From Symsagittifera roscoffensis (taxonomy: Eukaryota > Xenacoelomorpha > Acoela > Convolutidae): a stretch of 64,000 nt of DNA. Both the position numbers and the translations under genes were made by a program. The stretch lies in assembly GCF_963678635.1 (NCBI RefSeq), contig NC_087065.1, positions 29,638,252 through 29,702,251 on the forward strand, written 5' to 3'. Under the pieces are notes generated by a model, which saw nothing but the letters and a program-made list of their open reading frames with translations, made no database searches and had not been told where the DNA came from. Of this stretch, positions 53,901-64,000 are shown one piece after another; within the stretch, counting starts at the first letter, position 1; each line of letters begins with the position of its first letter.

Positions 53901-55217
53901 ATATTCTTGATTAGGCAGTGACTACACTATCTCTTAATGATATTGGCATCATGAAATTGTGGTAGCTTTTAATCCAATAGCCAATAAATAATTGCTGTGA
54001 ATAAGTTTATACACGCTTAACTGTGATAACTTGATAAGGTTTGTGGTCACTTTTTAGTTAAAACTTTTGATCATTATCGTGTTGTATTAATATTATCAGT
54101 TGTGTGTGACCAGTAAGAAGCGATAAATTATGATGAGTCTATACAAGTCGAGGATACCTAAACTAAGTCATAGCTCTTGAACATTAACACCGAAGAAAAA
54201 TAAAAAATCAATGAATGACCCTTTTGTGGAAAGAAACGGGAAGACTCGGAACATGAAAGGGCAGAAAGTTTCAGGCGGAATGGTTGAAACAAGGAGTCAA
54301 AAGGCCTCGGAAGAAAAAAAAGGCAATGTTGGAGGTAGAGATCCATCCGAACCGCGCTCTGAATGAGAATCGGGCGGGACCTGGAACTGAAGGAAAGGGA
54401 AAAAAAAGGTTAACAAGTGAATCTTAGCTTGACAAGTGAAACAAGAAGGTGAACAAGTGAAACAACAGAAGGTTAACAATGCCACGATTTCGTCACTTCG
54501 ACCGGGACTCTTGATTGAGAGAAAATGTCGGAACTGTCCGACATTTTGACTGAAAATCCAGCAGTAGCAGCACCTACTGACAATACCATATTACATGGGA
54601 TGACAAAGAAAGCAGCAACGTTCTCCTCGTTTTCGGAATTAGTCAAAAACACTTTGAAAACTTCTTTCCAGTTACTATGGGAACGGGAGCAGGTGATGGA
54701 GTAGACACTCAAGGAGAGGAGGAAGACAACGGAGAAAATGATGACTTTGAGTCTCGAGTGAGCCTGAACAGGAGGCATCTACAAAATCGAAGAATGGCTA
54801 TTCGGATCGGTTTAGTGCGGTCAGACACATAAAAAAGGCCCATGATGGATTACAAGTAAAAGAGTTCAGGACAATTACCGACACTCATGCGACCAGGAAA
54901 GACTAGCGTAATCGAGTCAGGGAGAACACCAGCGGAAATAGAGGCCAATTCTGAAGGGACATCGTGACAGAGAGGTAGAACACGAGATCCGACCTGCACT
55001 AAAATTCCTGGAATAACACAAGGTGAGGCCACCACTAATGACTCCATTTGTGGACAATGGGTTATCAATGGAAGAGGCCTTTACCAGGATTGTGGATAGC
55101 ATGGGTGAGCAAAGTGAACAGATGTCAATAAGATTGACTGACTAGGAAAAGCAGTTCATGTTGAGAGAGAAAACCTGCGGAAAGAAAAATACTGCAACAT
55201 ACAGGAAGTCATTAAAA
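50902..55217 (+). repeat. 4.3-kb tandem duplication, copy 1 (Gypsy LTR/leader/5' gag)
   Basis: 4316 bp starting AGAAATGAACTGG and ending AGTCATTAAAA. It matches the next copy with only a handful of base differences and a poly-C run of 10 versus 16. It holds a probable LTR and leader, a minisatellite (52950-53410), and from about 54520 a broken plus-strand gag N-terminus ('MSELSDILTENPAVAAPT', later 'PLMTPFVDNGLSMEEAFT'). It stops inside gag and is followed after 3 bases by copy 2. Confidence 0.85.
52950..53410 (+). repeat. minisatellite, ~66-bp unit of CCGGAAGGGTC words (copy 1)
   Basis: A unit of about 66 bases made of AATCCGGAAGGGTC, TTTTGCC and CTCGGAGGGGTCCTG segments, about seven diverged copies. 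The same array is at 57280-57735 in the duplicate. Frames across it are repetitive and not considered genes. Confidence 0.75.
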
Positions 55218-55220
55218 ATC

Positions 55221-58200
55221 AGAAATGAACTGGAAATACGATCGAGGTTATTATTAGAAGAGTATTCAGAATTAATTGTAACGCTTATGCAGCTACAGTC
55301 GCTACAGAGCAATTCCCAATAATCAGGAGGGCTGTTGGGGAGAGTTTAATACTCTTCCTGGTTGACACCAAGACAGCTCTTCGGCCGGATTCGGGAATCC
55401 GAGGGGGTCTAGGGAAAACCTGGAAACTGGTTTTTAAACAACTTTTAGCCTCCTGTTAAGTCCGGAATTGAATAAAATAACATCAATTTCATTTTTCAGA
55501 ATATGAAAAGCTAGGAGTTAGGGAAAAAGTTGATCCATTCTCTATGGATATGATGATTTTTATCTACTGAACAAATCAATAGTAAAATGACAAGTAAGTA
55601 GTAACTCCGTTTTTAGGAGCGACCTCTTGGTCTTGGGATACTGAGACCCAGCCATGAATTCACTATTTTTGCATGTAACTATCTTAACTTGCGCACTCTG
55701 GCCAATAGCCTTAAACAGTAACGACTTTGTCAACCCGATGATAATGGACCACACATTGAAATGACTTTGGTAGAGATGGTTAAAAGCATATGAAGCTGTT
55801 TTTAGACGCTAGCCAGTCGTTTCATAACTGAGTTTTCTTTTCCGTCGATATGTATTTCCGGACGAATGTTACATATATGTTTTTATGGCGCTCCTGGGTG
55901 TTATTCTCTTAATGTCTTTAACGGCAGACCCGTTAACAAAGCATTCCGCATCGACCGGATTCCCACAATAGGGCCCTTAACATAGGGCCGGAAGTGTGGT
56001 TTGGAACGCGAAAGCCTCCAAGATTCCCGGATTTTGCTTTTAAACCTATTTGAGACCAAAAATTCCGTATCGTGAAGGGTGGGGGATCGGCCGTACTGTC
56101 GTTCCCTGAGTTTACATGATAAAATAGCCGAAAAAACCAAAAATAGTCAAAAAATATATAATTAGTAGAAATCATCCCCCCCCCCCCCCCCGACGAGATG
56201 GGATCCGACCATCCCGTTTGCTGTTGTTAGATATATAGTTTTAAAAGGCATTTAGATCAAGCAGAATCAATAAGATCAAACTTGTGGCTTTTTTCTGGTG
56301 CCTGTACTGCAGGTTTGTTTGAGTATTTCAGCACGTCAAACCTAATTTGCGCTCACTCCGGAATGTTCCCAGGCTTAGAGGAGAATAATGACCCGGCAAG
56401 CAGTGCAAGAAGCAGCAGGAAGGGTCTCAAGGACAACAAGCCTGTTGGATATCGTTAACAAGTTTTGTATCCCTTTTAGTACAAAAAATACGATATCAAT
56501 CTGTGGGGGGTTCGACAGTGACTGCACTATAGTGACTCTCCACTTAGAAATTACGAGTTAAGCACCTTAATTCGGATATTGTAAGAACCCGGAGGGGTTT
56601 ATTGTTTTTAGTATTACGATTTATACTGCCTGTATTAATACTCCTTTATCGTTTTTCAGTGAAAAACTTGGCAAACAGACCGGTTTTTAGGGTCAAAATA
56701 TTGATACTTTGATCCCCTTACAAATCGCGATTTCTGAAATATCGATATTTTTGAAACGGAAGTTAGTGAGTTACATCGTACTTTGACTGATATGACTGAG
56801 GGAAGCCTTGAATTTAGTTCGGATGTGGCTGGGACTAATTGGATACAAAATTCCAATTCTTCGTGATTTTTGAAAAAAGGAACACCACAAAATAAGAACC
56901 TTTCTGAAATTTTTGAATTAGGGCGATGAAAATTGTTGTTCTGACAACATACACTAGTGAATCGATAGGTTCAAAACCCGTTTGCCAACAACATTCCTGG
57001 CCCCACCCTTCACGTTTCGTTAAAAAAAATTCGGAAAGCCTTTATACTCCTACTAAATGGTAGCAACGGTTTACTAGGGCATTTTTACGTTCTTCTCGAC
57101 TATATGGAAAGGGTTAACGAAGCTAGAAATTGTAATCAAGTCGGAAATATGCTTGATAAAAGACCCCCCACAATTAAGGGAAAATAAGCAGTTGAGGTTC
57201 AATCAGGTGGGATCTGGAGCCAGAACAAATGCTTCCTAATTAGTTGACTATACATAATATGCTCTAAGACCGTATCCGGAAGGGTATTGGGTAATTGTTT
57301 TATGCAAATGCGTAAGGGTACCATTTCGCAAGAGTCCTGTTTTTTTTCCAATCCGGAAGGGTCAAATTTTGCCGATCCGAAGGGGTCCAACTCGGAGGGG
57401 TCCTGTTTTTATGCCAATCCGGAAGGGTCAAATTTTGCCGATCCGAAGGAGTCTCAAATCGGAGGGGTCCTAAGTTTATGCCTATCCGGAAGGGTCATAT
57501 TTTGCCTATCCAGAGGGTTACAAATGGAGAGTTCCTGTATTTTGCCAATCCGGAGGGATCACAATTCGGAAGGATCATATTTTGCCAGTCCGGAGGGGCC
57601 CCAATTCGGAGAGGTTCTTTTTTTTCCAATCCGGAACGGTCATATTTTGTCTATCTGGAGGTGTCCCAACTCGGAGTGGTCCTGTTTTTTGCCTTTTCGG
57701 AGGGTCTCTGAATGCCAATCCTGAAGGGTCCAAAAAATTTTTTTACAAAGCAATCTTAGGGATCCTAATACGTATAGAAACGAAAATAAGACATTTGGTG
57801 AGTAGTATTCAGATTTTAAGACAAAATGACAGACCAAACAAGACAGGACTCTATTGGTAACTTGCCGTTAAATAAAAACTGAAAAGACCATAGTAAAACC
57901 AAAACAGTTCTAATCCGGGAGACTCGCGACTCTAGGTCTAGTCAAAAGCATTGTTCGACACTGAATTATATGGATGAATAAAGTTGTTTTTTGGAAGAGT
58001 GGTTGCCTTGAGAGTTTTTGTTAGGTCTAGCTCGGGCAATCCGAAGGCAGATAGGTATTATAGAGCTCGGTGGGTGCAATAGTCGCACACTTGAGAATAC
58101 TGCCTTCAAGTTTTGTCTGTTTAGAGCGCTCTTTCTTTAGAAACCAGTTCAACTATTAAATTGCCACAGACCAAAAGCAATACACATACATTTTTTTGAA

Positions 58201-59543
58201 GATTTTATAGTTTTTAATCCATAATAAATATTCTTGATTAGGCAGTGACTACACTATCTCTTAATGATATTGGCATCATGAAATTGTGGTAGCTTTTAAT
58301 CCAATAGCCAATAAATAATTGCTGTGAATAAGTTTATACACGCTTAACTGTGATAACTTGATAAGGTTTGTGGTCACTTTTTAGTTAAAACTTTTGATCA
58401 TTATCGTGTTGTATTAATATTATCAGTTGTGTGTGACCAGTAAGAAGCGATAAATTATGATGAGTCTATACAAGTCGAGGATACCTAAGCTAAGTCATAG
58501 CTCTTGAACATTAACACCGAAGAAAAATAAAAAATCAATGAATGACCCTTTTGTGGAAAGAAACGGGAAGACTCGGAACATGAAAGGGCAGAAAGTTTCA
58601 GGCGGAATGGTTGAAACAAGGAGTCAAAAGGCCTCGGAAGAAAAAAAAGGCAATGTTGGAGGTAGAGATCCATCCGAACCGCGCTCTGAATGAGAATCGG
58701 GCGGGACCTGGAACTGAAGGAAAGGGAAAAAAAGGTTAACAAGTGAATCTTAGCTTGACAAGTGAAACAAGAAGGTGAACAAGTGAAACAACAGAAGGTT
58801 AACAATGCCACGATTTCGTCACTTCGACCGGGACTCTTGATTGAGAGAAAATGTCGGAACTGTCCGACATTTTGACTGAAAATCCAGCAGTAGCAGCACC
58901 TACTGACAATACCATATTACATGGGATGACAAAGAAAGCAGCAACGTTCTCCTCGTTTTCGGAATTAGTCAAAAACACTTTGAAAACTTCTTTCCAGTTA
59001 CTATGGGAACGGGAGCAGGTGATGGAGTAGACACTCAAGGAGAGGAGGAAGACAACGGAGAAAATGATGACTTTGAGTCTCGAGTGAGCCTGAACAGGAG
59101 GCATCTACAAAATCGAAGAATGGCTATTCGGATCGGTTTAGTGCGGTCAGACACATAAAAAAGGCCCATGATGGATTACAAGTAAAAGAGTTCAGGACAA
59201 TTACCGACACTCATGCGACCAGGAAAGACTAGCGTAATCGAGTCAGGGAGAACACCAGCGGAAATAGAGGCCAATTCTGAAGGGACATCGTGACAGAGAG
59301 GTAGAACACGAGATCCGACCTGCACTAAAATTCCTGGAATAACACAAGGTGAGGCCACCACTAATGACTCCATTTGTGGACAATGGGTTATCAATGGAAG
59401 AGGCCTTTACCAGGATTGTGGATAGCATGGGTGAGCAAAGTGAACAGATGTCAATAAGATTGACTGACTAGGAAAAGCAGTTCATGTTGAGAGAGAAAAC
59501 CTGCGGAAAGAAAAATACTGCAACATACAGGAAGTCATTAAAA
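55221..59543 (+). repeat. 4.3-kb tandem duplication, copy 2
   Basis: 4323 bp, near-identical to 50902-55217. Unlike copy 1 it runs on without a break into the rest of gag and pol, so it is the original 5' end of the Gypsy element and copy 1 the duplicate, or the two arose by unequal exchange. Confidence 0.85.
57280..57735 (+). repeat. minisatellite, ~66-bp unit (copy 2)
   Basis: The counterpart of the array at 52950-53410, differing by only a few bases. Its matching copy number in both duplicates shows that the 4.3-kb duplication is younger than the array. Confidence 0.75.
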
Positions 59544-61080
59544 GCAAAAAACTTATAAAAGAAAGGACGGATGACTACATGGCCAGGAGCTTGTCGCGAA
59601 TAACAAGGGAGGCTGAGAAAAGCGAAAAACAATTGAGAGTTGATCTGGAATAACTACGAAGTCGGCAAGAGTAGACTCATGGGACTCTCGATACAAGGGT
59701 AGACGCAATGTTAGAAAGACGCACTCAGGCGATCATGGACAGCTTGGACGGTCTCCTGGGAAACAGGAGCGGATCTACGAAGAGGAGTACACTCGAGAGA
59801 GGCTAGCAGAGAGCCGAGATTGAACTTCAACGAGCATCCAAACAGAGGAAGGACCTATGTATCCACAAGAGTAAGGGGTAACTCATTCAGGACAAATCCG
59901 CACAAACTGGAATCGCTCGAATCAAAGAAGAGCTCAGACTAGCGACTCGGACAGGAGGGAAATTCCAGAGACTCGAATAACAGATTTTAGCGATCAAACA
60001 GGACATTTACGTGATGCAAAGGCAACTGCCACAGCGTTTGAACCTCTGAATAGGTCTTTGGAGACTTTCATCACCGGGTCGTCCAGGACCAGTGAGCGCG
60101 GCGAGAAATCTAGAAGGGTGTTTAAGAAACAAAGATTTTATAAGGATGAATGCAACGGCTGTATAGATACCTGGATAGAGCACATGAAGCTGTAAGACTT
60201 GACAGAAAGACAAGAAAGCAGCGCGCTCGCCAGCAACTTTGCAGGGACAGCCCTGAATTTCGTGATGGCCAAGAAGCAATACCAGCGGGACGCAGCCGAT
60301 AAAACCTTTGTAATTCTATTGAGTCACTTTGGCTCGGGGGTGCCAGGACACCAAGCAATTATGCGCTTTGAGAAATGAAGGCAACGTGAAGACGAAACCA
60401 TAGACAAGTTCATGGATGACTTAGAAATTCTTAGAAGGCATAGTCAACGCGACGAGTCAAACAGCAGGATGAAATGGCAGTAGCATCAAAATTCATAGAT
60501 GGTGTGAAGAACGATGAACTTAGGACAATGTTAGCAACTCATTACACACCTATTTCAATCAATGCGCCTACACCGCAGGAACTGCGACTGAAATCCAAGG
60601 AGTATCTGGTGCTTAAACTTCCTATGGGAACAGGTTACTGCAAAAATAATGATGGCAATTTTAACAATGGACTTGCTAACCAGGGTAACAACTGGTACAA
60701 ACCTAGGGACGACATGGACAAGAAACGCTTTTGTGCAAACTGCCGTTCGACAGATCTTTTTGTATAAGCATGCCCAACATACAAACAAGGAATAAAGGCG
60801 ATCGGTTTTGATCTAGAAGATAAAGATGCATCAGAAATCGATCGTTAAGATTTCATGAAAGCAGTAATTGCAAAATTCGTTCCCAGGTATTTCTGTTGCA
60901 ACCTGGAGGGTCATTTTAAGTCATATTGTCTACAATTTTGGGATGTTGAGGCGGACATCAAGCACCGAAGGCATGACGAAGCTTTATCAAGCGTCAAAGC
61001 CAGCAAGCAGAATCACGAAGAAAAGAAAAACCGCAAGATATGGCTACAAAGAAAATGCAAGCCGTGCTAGAATAAATGAG
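58840..61080 (+). pseudogene. gag: Ty3/Gypsy gag relic
   Basis: Broken plus-strand frames in order. An N-terminal region (from about 58850 in copy 2) and a helical, charged segment (59400-59950) come first. A capsid-like segment follows at about 60140-60460 ('CNGCIDTWIEHMKL', 'SALASNFAGTALNF', 'DKTFVILLSHFGSG', 'DETIDKFMDDLEIL'). Two zinc-knuckle-like motifs come last ('KRFCANCRSTD' near 60725 and 'CCNLEGHFKSYC' near 60900). Many stops and shifts interrupt it. Gag would have packaged the element RNA; this copy cannot. Confidence 0.75.
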
Positions 61081-61689
61081 TGAACTAGAGCCTGGAACCG
61101 TAGCTAAAGATTTTAAGATCGACTATCAAGCAGCGGCAAGAGATGCCCTAAATAGATTTCAAAAGGAATTGGCAACAAGAGAAACAGAACAAACAGTCTA
61201 GCACGAACTCGGAAACGAGAGCGCTCAAGATCAGCCCACCGCCTTTGAAGCATCTGAGGTAGAAGTAACGAAGGCATCCTGCAATTTGAGCCTGAAGCTG
61301 AATAAGATATCCGGACAGACCTTCGGTATGGTGCCACTTGGAATTAAGATAAGATCATTAATGTCGGTGGCAGGACATCAGGTAATCGGGAAACTAAGTG
61401 AACCTTCGGAATTTATCATGATGTATCTGGATAAAAATGCGGATTATATGAGATAAGCAGAGCCACGCATTGAATCGAGAGCTGTGTGAGCCTTGGTAAC
61501 AGCGGATGGCACTCGAATAAGGAAACTTCACGGGCGCTACGTGGAAGTCTACGTACTATATCAAGTGATGTTAAACGTGGATGGGATTAGTTTGTTTATC
61601 AAGACCTACGTCTCGACAGACAATGACCAAATAGGACAGATATTTTTCGGTCAGGAAGAGCTAAAGGTCCGCCCATTATTCAAGACGCT

Positions 61690-61925
61690 ATGATGAAACA
61701 GGACGCGGTGCACATAGGATACGAAGCGAATGTGACTGCACATCTGCAGGACACCGATGGAAAGAAGATCGGAGTAACAGGACTTCTAGACACCGGAGCA
61801 GTAGTCAATGTAATGCCGATAAGGACATGGGAGAGGATGGGCTTCACCAGGGAGGACCTTACTGATACCGACGAACTTAGGATTGGCAGCGGCCATTTGC
61901 GGAGCCATCTACGTAGCCGGTAGAA
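61690..61925 (+). pseudogene. Ty3/Gypsy aspartic protease fragment
   Basis: The 77-residue frame contains 'GLLDTGAVVNVMPIRTW', the D-T-G-A active site with its usual hydrophobic flank. The remainder of the domain continues after a frame change with 'FILGRDF'-like text near 62010. Not functional as one protein. Confidence 0.75.
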
Positions 61926-62880
61926 CTTCAGTAACAGTCCTTCAAATGGGAGCACGGAACCTCTGGCTGAGTTTTCTCGTAGTGAGAACCTGGACAATTC
62001 GGATCAGTTCATCTTGGGGCGTGACTTCTTCACGCAATTCGACGTGATCATCGAGCTCAATGATGAGCTGATAAAGATTAGGAAACCAGACAGGAAGTTT
62101 GTTAATTGACCAGTAAATAGGATAACAACTGATCAGAAAAGATACAATTCTTTTTAGACAGAAAAGTTAAAATACAGCCCAGACAGGCATAGTAGCGATG
62201 TTTGGGATGAAAAATTTAAACCCATTGAGTAATAGTAAGCAGTTTTGTTTGGTACCCAACTCACGCAGTCAAAGTTCAATGGATTTAGGCCGGATGTTTT
62301 CCGTCACACGAAATGGTTTGTGTGTGAGTGTATTGTTGAATACACTAGACATAATGGTTTCAACCTAGCGTGGCTACGCATTACCGATGAGGACGAACTA
62401 TCAAGAAACGCCGAACCTGAAGAAGCATGGAGTAAAAGATTGTCCAAACCATGCAAATACGAATCTGGTTTTGAAAAGGATTAATGAATTGAAATCCTCA
62501 AACAAAATGTTTTCAATGAGGTCTAAAACAGATGACGGCTTTTCGAGCTGCACGAATTTTCCGAGACGTCCATTTTCATATAAATTAGAGTCTGAAAAAC
62601 CGGTTTTGTCAGAGATAGAGCATTTAAGAGTTAAGATAGGTGAAGGAGAGTTTGAGTTGCTAAGGTCAGTTTTAAATCGAAACGCGCACGTTTTTTCAAA
62701 ATATAAAGCGGATATTGGTTGCTGTTATTTCGTAGAGCATGAGACTGAACTAGAAGAAGGCGCCGATCTCCACAGGGAGGGAGCGAGGTGCATGACGCCT
62801 CATAAATTGGAGGAGTGCCGAGCAAAAACAGAAACGCTGCTCGAATACGATATGATAGAACCCTCGAAGTGACATTGGGC
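61926..62880 (+). pseudogene. Ty3/Gypsy protease-RT spacer
   Basis: Frames at 62245-62484 and 62387-62872 overlap and are broken. The second ends in the segment just before RT ('HKLEECRAKTETLLEYDMIE', which is the usual 'I-P-S' lead-in of gypsy RT). No separate domain recognised. Confidence 0.55.
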
Positions 62881-63620
62881 TTGTGGGGTTGTCATGGCTA
62901 AAAAGAAAGGGGACAGCTAAGACTCTGTTGCGAATTTCGCTACCTAAACCCGGTGATCATAAAGGACGCCTACCCAATGCCACGCATAGACGAGAGCCTC
63001 TCAAAACTTGGCGATTCCAAGATTTTCACCACACTGGACCTGGTTTCTGCCTTTTGGCAGTTTCCTCTGCGAAAAAAAATAGAGAGAGAAAAGACCGAAT
63101 GTTCATTAGAATTAGGCTTGTATCAGTGTAAAAGGATGCCTTCCGGCTTGTGGAAGGCGATGGCGACCTTTCAAAAACTGATGGCCCAGAATTCGATCAG
63201 CATAACGAAAAAGTATGGGGATCTCCTGATGTGCTACGTGGAGGACATAATGATAGCGACTCCCACCTTGGCAGACCATATTGACAGACTCGATGAAGTC
63301 TTTGACTGCATGAGGAGAGCTGGCTTGAAATCCAAACCTTCGAAATGTGAGATCCTTAGGGAATCAATAAAGTATCAGGAAAAAATCATGGTAGACAGGC
63401 ATGGCGTGAGGCCAGATCCGGATGCAGCGGAGGCCGTGTTAAGATGGAAGGCCCTCAGAACGGACACGCATTTTATGAGCTTCTTAGGGTTTGCGATTTG
63501 TTATCGAGAGTTCGTGAAAGGATACGCAGACAAAGTCTACCCGATGCAGCAACTGATGCGCAGCAAGGGAGGAAGTTCGAATGGAATGAAAGTGCCCAGG
63601 AAGCCTTCAAGAATATAAAG
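62880..63620 (+). pseudogene. Ty3/Gypsy reverse transcriptase fragment
   Basis: The frame from about 62950 reads 'IKDAYPMPRIDESLSKLG', 'IFTTLDLVSAFWQFPL' (first catalytic aspartate present), 'CKRMPSGLWKAMATFQKL' and 'LLMCYVEDIMIATPT'. The active-site box is Y-V-E-D instead of Y-V-D-D, so one metal-binding aspartate is replaced by glutamate. The connection region follows ('FLGFAICYREFVKGYADKVY' near 63480). Frame changes occur on both sides. Dead copy of an ordinary gypsy RT, and not part of the RT-less element. Confidence 0.85.
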
Positions 63621-64000
63621 CGGGAGCTGTGTGCAGCGCCATAGCTAGGCATACCCTTAGAGGAAAGCATGTACGTTATCTAATGCAGTATTCCGGAAAT
63701 GGCTACCACTGAAGCATCAGGAGCAAGAATGGAATGGGAGAACAGTTCTCCGTCCCAATGCATACGGCAGTAAGGCTTTGAGCGACACTGAGATCAAATA
63801 CCGTTCACCAAAAGCAGAGATGTTTGCGGTAGTCACGTTCGTGGAAAAGTATCGCGCCTACTTGGGGAGTGCTCCCTTTAAGTTGCGTGCGATCAACCGT
63901 GCCATATTCTGGTTGAAGAAGTACTCGTTGGACCAGAGTTGCATTGGTCGTTGGATAGTCAGGCTGTATGGCTACCATTTTGATAATCGAGCATAGCCTC
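63621..64000 (+). pseudogene. Ty3/Gypsy RNase H fragment, cut by the window end
   Basis: The frame at 63778-63996 reads 'SDTEIKYRSPKAEMFAVVTF' and 'EKYRAYLGSAPFKLR', the usual RNase H text around the catalytic glutamate with the following histidine/threonine region altered. The element continues beyond the window. Confidence 0.65.

Noticed and set aside
60007..60358. Minus-strand frames in the Gypsy gag region
   Set aside because: They are antisense to capsid-like gag text on the plus strand.

Overview
The window is nuclear DNA from an animal, almost certainly an invertebrate. It is AT-rich and intron-rich, with GT-AG introns that join in phase. It carries a tRNA-derived SINE, non-LTR and LTR retrotransposons, a FLYWCH/MULE transposon relic and long satellites. 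I cannot name the species.

Layout. Positions 1-10890 hold the 3' part of a plus-strand adhesion-GPCR-like gene. Its exons encode the end of a GAIN domain, a GPS motif with an HLT cleavage triplet, and seven membrane helices. Its introns contain a purine-biased minisatellite (about 2.0-4.6 kb) and a dead MULE transposon (8.4-9.6 kb, minus strand). A SINE (11.1 kb) and a decayed non-LTR reverse transcriptase (12.8-13.6 kb) follow.

Positions 14828-32581 are one LTR element of 17.75 kb on the minus strand, with LTRs of about 1.11 kb that look identical by eye apart from one T. In its own 5'-3' order it carries: a basic 160-aa ORF; an intact 2105-aa Gag-protease-integrase polyprotein with NO reverse transcriptase or RNase H; a 62-aa membrane ORF; a 377-codon reading frame with no ATG; an envelope gene with three breaks; a 522-aa protein; and a 104-aa protein. 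This is the most unusual object in the window: integrase, protease, Gag, Env and several unknown proteins travel together, while DNA synthesis must come from elsewhere. A decayed relative of the same family, keeping only its 3' half, lies at about 46.0-50.65 kb.

From 32.6 to 38.5 kb there are remnants of non-LTR retrotransposons, a perfect 18-bp-arm palindrome, two in-phase plus-strand exons ending in a stop and poly(A) signal (33.58-34.40 kb), and a field of GCGGAATCCGC-like repeats. From 38.56 to 45.06 kb there is a two-tier satellite: about 521-bp units, three of which are enlarged to about 1 kb by arrays of a roughly 26-bp CTTAAG-containing repeat. From 50.9 kb to the end there is a decayed Ty3/Gypsy element on the plus strand. 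Its first 4.3 kb (probable LTR, leader and 5' gag) is present twice in tandem with very few differences; after the second copy gag, protease, RT and RNase H continue in broken frames.

No gene apart from the GPCR-like gene and the short orphan exon pair looks like an ordinary host gene. Domain calls rest on motifs read by eye; no database search was possible.
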